Shown here one piece after another: positions 1 through 5,034 of a DNA stretch of 24,749 nt. Origin of the DNA: a virus; the IMG/VR virus record IMGVR_UViG_3300024520_000475, positions 1-24,749 of that record; one strand, given 5' to 3'. Position numbers and translations under genes: made by a program. The notes under the pieces are model-generated. The model was given only the letters and a program-made list of their open reading frames with translations. It had not been told where the DNA came from and did no database searches. Numbering within the stretch: position 1 is the stretch's first letter; every line of letters begins with the position of its first letter.

Positions 1-117
1 GGCGTTAGAGACGCTATTGGTAGAGATATTCTGTATAAGAATGATCTTTCAGATTTAGAAGAAATAATAGACGAGCTAAACAGCGGCAACATCATAAAAG
101 TTTGGCATGAGTATTGA
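1..117 (+). CDS. 3' end of a small hypothetical gene (cassette-borne)
   Basis: The reading frame is open from the first base to a TGA at 115-117 and gives 38 C-terminal residues, ending in IIKVWHEY. The start lies outside the window. I do not recognise the family; the visible part is acidic and probably helical. Codon use is AT-rich (about 35% G+C by hand count), unlike the phage genes from 666 onward. The stop codon sits one base before the first attC-like site, the usual position of a gene in an integron cassette. Function is unknown. Confidence 0.55.
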   Translation, partial: GVRDAIGRDILYKNDLSDLEEIIDELNSGNIIKVWHEY

Positions 118-118
118 A

Positions 119-180
119 ATATAACCTTAAGCTTATTTGTTGTGAGCTTGCGAACAATCAATTACAGCGCCTTGTTAGGC
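119..180 (+). other. attC-like integron recombination site 1
   Basis: The 62-base segment starts with ATATAAC (119-125, R'' box position; one mismatch to RYYYAAC) and ends with GTTAGGC (174-180, exact GTTRRRY R' box). Between them the halves form an imperfect palindrome. After 5-base unpaired spacers on each side, the left arm GCTTATTTG TTGT pairs with the reverse complement of the right arm, GCTGTAATTGATTGT, leaving two unpaired extra bases on one arm. Unpaired extra bases and unpaired central spacers are typical of attC sites folded as single strands. No integron integrase gene lies in the window. Confidence 0.7.
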
Positions 181-199
181 GCATTACGGAGCGAGAACT

Positions 200-352
200 A
201 TGGATAAGACAGAACTTATTGAGTATTTAAAAGAAGCGCTAGCTATAGAAGTCAAGCAGGAAAAGGGTTTTTATGGTGAGAAGCATACAGAAGTGGTTTT
301 AACGCTTGAAGGCGAGGCAATTTCTTCTGATTACTTAGATTTAGATTTGTAG
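200..352 (+). CDS. 50-residue hypothetical protein in an integron-like cassette
   Basis: ATG at 200 is preceded by a GGAG ribosome-binding site about 10 bases upstream, and the frame ends at TAG 350-352. The protein is small and acidic, starts MDKTELIEYLKEAL (probable helix), and has two strand-like stretches around HTEVVLTLEGEAIS. It resembles, from memory only, short phage proteins with a 'LDGEEIS' ending; I cannot assign a function. The gene fills the unit between two attC-like sites: the start is 20 bases after the first R' box and the stop is one base before the next R'' box, as in a promoterless integron cassette. Confidence 0.7.
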   Translation: MDKTELIEYLKEALAIEVKQEKGFYGEKHTEVVLTLEGEAISSDYLDLDL

Positions 353-353
353 T

Positions 354-412
354 GCCTAACCATTGCAAACAACAGCGAACGAAGTGAGTCAGATTGATTT
401 GCTTTGTTATAT
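354..412 (+). other. attC-like integron recombination site 2
   Basis: The 59-base segment starts with GCCTAAC (354-360, exact RYYYAAC) and ends with GTTATAT (406-412; one mismatch to GTTRRRY). The arms pair as GCAAACAACAG against GCAAATCAATCTG (the reverse complement of the right arm), leaving extra unpaired T residues on one arm. GCCTAAC is the exact reverse complement of the GTTAGGC that opens the same cassette at 174, as expected when R'' and R' come from one circular cassette. GTTATAT is likewise the exact reverse complement of the R'' box of site 1. Confidence 0.7.
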
Positions 413-431
413 TCAGACGGAAGGAGAAAGG

Positions 432-629
432 ATGATTAATATAGATGAGCCTTGGCCTGAGTGGAGCAACCAAGACTCCTATAAAGGTATGGCTGTTCAT
501 GCCTTATACACACAACCAGCATATATGAAGCGTGATGTAGGGACTAGGGCGAGGTGTGGAGCCGAGGCTGCGTGTCTCTACACAGAAGATGAATTAAGAG
601 TGACCTGCAAGAGGTGTAGCCGTAGGTAG
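432..629 (+). CDS. Small cysteine-rich (zinc-ribbon-like) protein, 65 residues
   Basis: The start at ATG 432 is chosen because AAGGAGAAAGG precedes it at good spacing; an in-frame ATG at 363 lies inside the attC-like site and is unlikely. Cys42, Cys48, Cys59 and Cys62 form a C-x5-C...C-x2-C pattern in the C-terminal third, which could bind one zinc. The protein ends in a basic CKRCSRR tail. The family is not recognised. The gene starts 20 bases after an R' box, the same leader length as the gene at 200, and is bracketed by the inverted repeat TTTGTTATAT (403-412) / ATATAACAAA (638-647). Base composition is about 46% G+C, closer to the phage genes than to the first two cassette genes. Confidence 0.6.
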   Translation: MINIDEPWPEWSNQDSYKGMAVHALYTQPAYMKRDVGTRARCGAEAACLYTEDELRVTCKRCSRR

Positions 630-637
630 CATTAAGA

Positions 638-647
638 ATATAACAAA
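638..647 (+). other. Possible truncated third attC (R'' half-site)
   Basis: ATATAACAAA lies 9 bases after the stop of the cysteine-rich gene and is the exact reverse complement of TTTGTTATAT at 403-412. If the cassette begins at 407 with TTATAT, its own R'' box should read ATATAAC, and it does (638-644). No full attC follows: a GTTGAAT matching GTTRRRY occurs at 658-664, but this would make only a 27-base site without arms. It is either a decayed attC at the phage junction or chance; a 10-base match within a few hundred AT-rich bases is suggestive only. Confidence 0.35.
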
Positions 648-665
648 ACGATAGAGGGTTGAATA

Positions 666-872
666 ATGAAAAGCTTTAAGTGTGGGGAGTGCAAGGAGGG
701 TAAAGAGGGTGTCCCAGCTTATGGAGGGGAGGGGGAGGAAGTGTGTAAAGATTGTTTTGTGGAAGGGGTTAACAAGCAGTTATCCTTCCTGTGGACAATG
801 CAAGCGTTAGCTGGATTGGCACTGGGGAGTATTGGTGGTATTACATTGTTCTTAATGAAGAGGGCGGGATGA
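666..872 (+). CDS. Small zinc-finger plus membrane-anchor protein, 68 residues
   Basis: The N-terminal half carries two CxxC pairs (Cys6/Cys9 and Cys27/Cys30), a probable zinc knuckle spaced by a Gly/Glu-rich loop. Residues about 42-63 form one hydrophobic segment (ALAGLALGSIGGITLFL) followed by KRAG, so the protein probably sits in the inner membrane with its finger in the cytoplasm. The stop TGA overlaps the ATG of the next gene (ATGATGA), implying translational coupling. The family is unknown; the role may be an early host-directed or membrane-tethering one, but this is speculation. Confidence 0.65.
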   Translation: MKSFKCGECKEGKEGVPAYGGEGEEVCKDCFVEGVNKQLSFLWTMQALAGLALGSIGGITLFLMKRAG

Positions 873-1225
873 TGATTTGGGCGGCCCTACAAAAGGTTCA
901 AAGGATTGAAAGGGCGAAAGAGAGGGAAGAGAGGGAAGAGAGTGATCGATTCTACGGGGAGATATTGAAGAATATGAAGAATAGGAAGTCTAGCCTAGAC
1001 AGGCAAGTAGGTGGTGATCACTATAAGAGCCAGAGGGTAGAGCCACTGGTACTTACATACTTAAACTTTGGATACGAAGGGCTGAGAGCTTCTGTGTATA
1101 CCAAAGTGAATAAGTACATGACGCGTGATAAGGGGCAGCACATAGAGAACTTAGAGAAGGCGGCCCACTGCCTAGAGATATTAATAGAGAAAGCAAAGTT
1201 GGAGCTGAAGGGGGAAACAACATAG
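869..1225 (+). CDS. DUF3310-type phage protein
   Basis: The 118-residue protein has an N-terminal charged coiled-coil region (about 8-40, rich in Glu/Arg) and a C-terminal DUF3310-like domain. VGGDHYKS lies at 47-54, followed by VEPL, then KVNKYMTR at 79-86 and ENLEKAAHCLEILIE at 93-107, the conserved elements of that family. DUF3310 proteins are common in phages, often near nucleotide-metabolism genes; their biochemical role is not established to my knowledge. The start at 869 is chosen because GAGGGCGGG precedes it and it gives the ATGA overlap with the upstream gene. A longer in-frame start at 791 would overlap that gene heavily. The stop TAG overlaps the GTG start of the reductase. Confidence 0.8.
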   Translation: MMIWAALQKVQRIERAKEREEREESDRFYGEILKNMKNRKSSLDRQVGGDHYKSQRVEPLVLTYLNFGYEGLRASVYTKVNKYMTRDKGQHIENLEKAAHCLEILIEKAKLELKGETT

Positions 1226-3180
1226 TGGTTAGTACAAGAGCAGAGATTGTAACGCGTAGGACTTATAACCGTCCATTAGACAAGAAAGGAGAGACGTTTG
1301 AAACATGGGAAGAGACGATCTCAAGGGTTATCTCACACCAAAAGTGGCTATGGGAGAGGGCGCAATCCTCCCCCCTCAAAGAGGAGCAACTATCTGAGCT
1401 GGAGGAGCTACGAGATTTTATGCTTCATCGAAAACTTAGTATGGCAGGAAGAACCCTCTGGCTTGGTGGTACTGAGGTCGGACAGACTAGGGAGGCTAGC
1501 ATGTTCAACTGCTCTTTCCTTAAAGTTCAGACGGTCTATGACGTTGTTGACGCTTTGTGGCTATTGCTCAACGGTTGTGGAGTCGGGTTCTCACCGGCTA
1601 TCGGTACCCTCAACGGGTTCAGTTCAGTTATTAAGACTGTTGAATTCAAACGCTGTACCCGTGAGCCCTCTTATCGAGGTATGGAAGATAATGAGGAGAC
1701 AATCGAAGATGGGGTGTGGACTATCAAGATCGGGGACTCGGCCACGGCCTGGGCCAGATCGGTAGGGAAGATACTGGCCGGTAAGACTAAGGTACACACA
1801 CTGGTTATTGATACCACTGAGATACGTGGCCCAGGTGAACGCTTAGAAGGGTATGGATGGATCTGTGCTGGAGACTCACCGTTAGTCAAAGCTCTTGAAG
1901 GGATCTGTAAGCTAATGAACCGTCGAGCTGGTTGCCTATTAACTCGCATCGATATACTGGACTTAATGAACTGGCTCGGCACTGTGCTGTCTACTAGGCG
2001 TTCAGCAGAGATTGCGCTATTCTCAGTCGATGAACCTGAGTGGGAAGAGTTTGCCGTAGCCAAGAAAGATTGCTGGAAGGATAATGTACAACGCTACCAA
2101 TCCAATAATAGCCTCGGTTTTGCTAACGCTCCTAGCCGCTCACAGCTTGTTCATATATTTAGACTTATGGAAGATGCTGGGGGTAGCGAACCGGGTTTTA
2201 TTAACACTGCTAGTGCTCGTAAACGTGCTCCTTGGTTCTATGGTATCAATCCCTGTGCAGAAATACTTCTTGGAGATAAGTCATTCTGTAACCTTACCGA
2301 GATCGATGTCGGAAAGTTTAAAGGGGATGCAGCAGGACTGGATAGGGCTCACTGGATCGCAGCCAGAGCTAACTACCGTCAAACCTGTGTTAACTTGCGA
2401 GACGGAATCTTGCAAGAAGCTTGGCACTTAAACAACCAGTTCTTACGCCTCCTGGGTGTAGGGCATACTGGTATTGTTAAGCGTCCAGATATGACCGAGT
2501 ATGACCTAACCTCCTTACAGCGTACAGCAATAGCTGCTGGCTACAGTATGGCAGATGAACTGGATCTACCTAGACCTAAGAACATCACCACTGTTAAGCC
2601 ATCTGGTACGCTAAGTAAGATCATGGATACTACGGAGGGGATTCACAAGCCACTAGGGAAGTACATACTGAATAATATTAACTTCAGTAAGTATGATCCA
2701 ATCCTCCCTAAGATGCGGGAGGCAGGGTATAGGGTGTGGGATAACCCATCTGATGATGAAGCCATCTTAGTAACCTTCCCTGTCAGTCATGACGGTGTAG
2801 AGTTCGATGTGGTAGATGGTGTGGAAGTAAACTTGGAGAGTGCAATAGATCAGCTTGAACGCTATAAGATGTATCAGCTGTACTACACTCAACAGAACAC
2901 TTCAGTAACCATTAGCTATGATTCAGAAGAAGTGGAAGGGATAATCGATTGGCTATTGGCCAACTGGGATATCTATGTAGGTGTGAGCTTTATCTATCGT
3001 GATGATCCAACTAAGACCGCGGCAGATCTAGGGTATGCTTACTTACCACAGGAAGTGGTGACTAAGGAAGTGTATGATGAATACTCTGCTGGACTGAAAG
3101 AAGTCAGCTTAGATGATGTGAATACGCTAGAAGAATTGAAAGAAGAAGAGTGCGCTACTGGCGCTTGTCCAATTAAATAG
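1225..3180 (+). CDS. nrdJ: Class II (adenosylcobalamin-dependent) ribonucleotide reductase, monomeric type
   Basis: This enzyme reduces ribonucleotides to deoxyribonucleotides using a coenzyme B12-generated thiyl radical, feeding phage DNA synthesis in the cytoplasm. The 651 residues carry the expected elements: MFNCSF with Cys96 (one of the reducing pair), GVGFSP near 119-124, INPCAEI at 341-347 giving Asn342, Cys344 (thiyl radical) and Glu346, SFCNLTE with Cys355 (second reducing Cys), VKPSGT at 457-462, and a C-terminal CATGAC (Cys643, Cys648) that passes electrons from thioredoxin. The layout matches the monomeric Lactobacillus-type enzyme (around 740 residues), somewhat shorter. All catalytic residues are present, so it should be active. 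Translation starts at GTG 1225 after AAGGGGG, overlapping the upstream stop. No B subunit gene accompanies it, as expected for class II. Confidence 0.95.
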   Translation: MVSTRAEIVTRRTYNRPLDKKGETFETWEETISRVISHQKWLWERAQSSPLKEEQLSELEELRDFMLHRKLSMAGRTLWLGGTEVGQTREASMFNCSFLKVQTVYDVVDALWLLLNGCGVGFSPAIGTLNGFSSVIKTVEFKRCTREPSYRGMEDNEETIEDGVWTIKIGDSATAWARSVGKILAGKTKVHTLVIDTTEIRGPGERLEGYGWICAGDSPLVKALEGICKLMNRRAGCLLTRIDILDLMNWLGTVLSTRRSAEIALFSVDEPEWEEFAVAKKDCWKDNVQRYQSNNSLGFANAPSRSQLVHIFRLMEDAGGSEPGFINTASARKRAPWFYGINPCAEILLGDKSFCNLTEIDVGKFKGDAAGLDRAHWIAARANYRQTCVNLRDGILQEAWHLNNQFLRLLGVGHTGIVKRPDMTEYDLTSLQRTAIAAGYSMADELDLPRPKNITTVKPSGTLSKIMDTTEGIHKPLGKYILNNINFSKYDPILPKMREAGYRVWDNPSDDEAILVTFPVSHDGVEFDVVDGVEVNLESAIDQLERYKMYQLYYTQQNTSVTISYDSEEVEGIIDWLLANWDIYVGVSFIYRDDPTKTAADLGYAYLPQEVVTKEVYDEYSAGLKEVSLDDVNTLEELKEEECATGACPIK

Positions 3181-3192
3181 AGAGAAGATAAT

Positions 3193-3498
3193 ATGTATAA
3201 TGTAATTATTTCGCGCCCCGTCAACAACATTGACGCCCTGACTTCAGCTGAGTACAAGGGGTGTATCGCCCTCCGACTGAGTGACATGGGGTTGGTATCA
3301 GCTGAGTTCTATGATGGCTCACAGAAGGTGTACAAGATGTTCGAGGGGGAGGAATTGGTTAAGACCCCAATGACTGAAGAGGAGATTCTAGCCACACCAG
3401 GGCTGGGTGACTACTACCGAGAGCAGATAGAAGCTGCTAAGGTTAGGGAAAAAGATGAGAAGTACGCTAAGGATATGAAGGTACTTCAAGGCGGCTAA
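3193..3498 (+). CDS. Hypothetical protein, 101 residues, downstream of nrdJ
   Basis: The gene starts 12 bases after the reductase stop with AGAGAGAAG as ribosome-binding site, so it is co-transcribed. The N-terminal half looks like alternating strands (MYNVIISRPV, CIALRLSDMGLVSAEFYDGSQKVYKMF). The C-terminal third is helical and highly charged (EQIEAAKVREKDEKYAKDM). There is no signal peptide or membrane segment. The family is not recognised; position suggests an accessory early or middle gene. It is the last gene of the forward block and is followed directly by a hairpin terminator. Confidence 0.7.
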   Translation: MYNVIISRPVNNIDALTSAEYKGCIALRLSDMGLVSAEFYDGSQKVYKMFEGEELVKTPMTEEEILATPGLGDYYREQIEAAKVREKDEKYAKDMKVLQGG

Positions 3499-3505
3499 AA
3501 CGAAA

Positions 3506-3535
3506 AAGGGGCCGGTCATCTCTGACTAGCCCCTT
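3506..3535. terminator. Bidirectional hairpin terminator between convergent blocks
   Basis: AAGGGGC (3506-3512) pairs with GCCCCTT (3529-3535). An inner GTCA/TGAC stem extends it past a single mismatch to a TCTC loop. It is preceded by an A-run (3503-3507) and followed by TTAT, so it has a usable tail in both directions. It lies between a forward gene ending at 3498 and a reverse gene ending at 3540. Confidence 0.8.
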
Positions 3536-3539
3536 ATAC

Positions 3540-3824
3540 TTAGTTGGAGTGCAACTCCCTCATATGTAAAGACATCTCCCTAAGATCCAACTTGTGAGTG
3601 TCTACTGCTTCCTTAAGATACCTCTGTCCTTCCTCGACTCGCGCCAGAGTCACATTTAAACTCCCCAACGCTTTAGCTGCTTCATTATGTAACGGTTGTT
3701 CAGCTTCAATAGCTGCAACAGCTGCCTTTATAGTAAAGATCTCTATACCCGCCCAACCCGTCACTGACAATAGTATTGCCATGAGAACGGTTTGAAACGA
3801 GAATAGATCTTCTTGGTTTAACAT
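3540..3824 (-). CDS. Membrane-anchored coiled-coil protein (i-spanin- or holin-like)
   Basis: From ATG at 3824 the product is 94 residues; a GTG at 3830 is also in frame, but the AGAGAG site fits the ATG better. Residues about 11-31 form one membrane helix (QTVLMAILLSVTGWAGIEIF). The rest, from about 34, is a charged helical region with heptad-like spacing (AAKALGSLNVTLARVEEG and on). One N-terminal anchor plus a long coiled coil is the plan of an inner-membrane spanin, and a holin of unusual type is also possible. It is the last gene of the reverse block, where lysis genes often sit. Membrane topology is visible; the lysis role is inference. Confidence 0.6.
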   Translation of the reverse strand: MLNQEDLFSFQTVLMAILLSVTGWAGIEIFTIKAAVAAIEAEQPLHNEAAKALGSLNVTLARVEEGQRYLKEAVDTHKLDLREMSLHMRELHSN

Positions 3825-3836
3825 GGCCACTCTCTC

Positions 3837-4694
3837 TTATTGCTGCAAGTTAACGGCTGACCAGGAGGCTACACGGGAGGATAGATCCACCTGCTTATAC
3901 CCCCAGAGACCCAGCCAATTGTACATCAATTCATTGAACGTCACACCCACAGCTCCCTGCTCCCTCATGTAAGTCATCCATGCTTCGTTTACCGGCCCAC
4001 CTGCGCCAAACTCCCTAATCCAATCCCCCATGTTTCGATAGGCTGGTATGGTCGTCCCTGCTGGAGCGATTACTAAAGTCTGAGATATATTCCTTCGGGC
4101 AGTGGCTGCTGTGAAATTATTTGGATCATCACTTGCCGCAGCCAACTCCCTGGTCGCCATTGCAACTATAGAATCTTGCCCGGCGCTACCAGTTGAAATC
4201 TCGGCTTGATTGTCTAAGTAGTTTGTTGGGTAGCCAGTTAGGGCTGCTGTCCGCTGCATGCTCATCTGCGCCAGATACATATTATCCGCCACTCCCCACG
4301 GAGCAGTAACTCCAGGCGGGTTTGGAGTAGCGGAGTTAGCAGTAACGGGGATTTGAGCGGCCACAACCCCTCTAAGATCCCCAGACCATCCAGTTATTGC
4401 ACAGGCTAGGTGAGAACTCTTAACTGCTATATCCGTAGGGAACGCTACAGAAGTACCCCCCTCCGTCCCATCTGCAATCTTCTTGAAGCAAGCAAGTGAT
4501 ACCGCAGAGAATGTCGTTGGTATGTATGTTAACTCCCACCCATCTGGCATAGTGATCACCGGATCCCCACCACTAGACACCTTGGTCAGTAGCAACTCTC
4601 CAGCGTTTACAGTTAGGGGTAAGTCCATTGAATGGGATGTCGTCGCAACCGACTCGGTTGACATATTACCAGCTGCTAGTGTTGGAAAAGCCAT
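3837..4694 (-). CDS. Fibre-like or minor virion protein, 285 residues
   Basis: The protein is rich in Thr, Ser, Ala and Gly. Its predicted beta-sandwich N-terminal domain (about 20-125, with GDPVITMPDGWEL and CAITGWSG) resembles beta-rich domains seen in phage structural proteins. The C-terminal 70 residues are different, with helical repeats around MGDWIREFGAGGPVNEAWMT and FNELMYNWLGLWGY, a type of short repeat seen at the ends of virion proteins. It has no signal peptide, membrane segment or recognisable enzyme motif. It lies between the internal virion/lipoprotein genes and the last membrane gene. A structural role (fibre or decoration) is most likely but not demonstrated. Confidence 0.6.
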   Translation of the reverse strand: MAFPTLAAGNMSTESVATTSHSMDLPLTVNAGELLLTKVSSGGDPVITMPDGWELTYIPTTFSAVSLACFKKIADGTEGGTSVAFPTDIAVKSSHLACAITGWSGDLRGVVAAQIPVTANSATPNPPGVTAPWGVADNMYLAQMSMQRTAALTGYPTNYLDNQAEISTGSAGQDSIVAMATRELAAASDDPNNFTAATARRNISQTLVIAPAGTTIPAYRNMGDWIREFGAGGPVNEAWMTYMREQGAVGVTFNELMYNWLGLWGYKQVDLSSRVASWSAVNLQQ

Positions 4695-4731
4695 ATCCCC
4701 TCCCTACCTTCTATAAAAATATAACCTTTCA

Positions 4732-5034
4732 TCAACTACCCCTTCTCTTATTGCCAAACGGTAAAATCTGTACGAACCCACGCCATATCTCCCCTGGGGA
4801 GGGCAGGAGCCAACCCAGTACCATTAGAATCATAAACTCTATTGGCACCTCTTGGACGTTGGTTATGCTCTCTGCCCTATCCCCCAACTGCACTTCCTGG
4901 TTCTTGTCACCCAGAGTCGTGTCCACCTCCAGGGAAGGGCCACCGCCACTCCCCAGAGATAGTAGATCCATAGCTGAGCAGCCACTAAGCAATAACACCA
5001 GGCTTAGGAATACACTTCTCAGTCCTCTCTTCAT
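4732..5034 (-). CDS. Small phage lipoprotein with C-terminal membrane segment (o-spanin-like)
   Basis: The 100-residue product begins with a type II signal peptide: basic MKRGLR, a hydrophobic core, then lipobox LSGC with Cys19 as lipid-modified residue. A polar middle contains VDTTLGDKNQEVQLGD. A second hydrophobic segment (about 65-78, PIEFMILMVLGWLL) is followed by PSPGEIWRG and a basic end. A lipoprotein that also spans the membrane is uncommon; similar small proteins occur, from memory, in T7-like phages near lysis genes. Serine at +2 suggests outer-membrane sorting. The start overlaps the upstream stop (TAATG). It could be an outer-membrane spanin partner or an exclusion lipoprotein. 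Confidence 0.6.
   Translation of the reverse strand: MKRGLRSVFLSLVLLLSGCSAMDLLSLGSGGGPSLEVDTTLGDKNQEVQLGDRAESITNVQEVPIEFMILMVLGWLLPSPGEIWRGFVQILPFGNKRRGS

Noticed and set aside
3039-3287. Long reverse-strand frames antisense to the reductase gene and similar frames across the late block
   Set aside because: They lie in shadow frames of genes with clear families and lack sensible ribosome-binding sites.
4675-4731. 18-codon frame between the lipoprotein and the fibre-like gene
   Set aside because: It overlaps the fibre gene start out of frame and contains that gene's ribosome-binding site.
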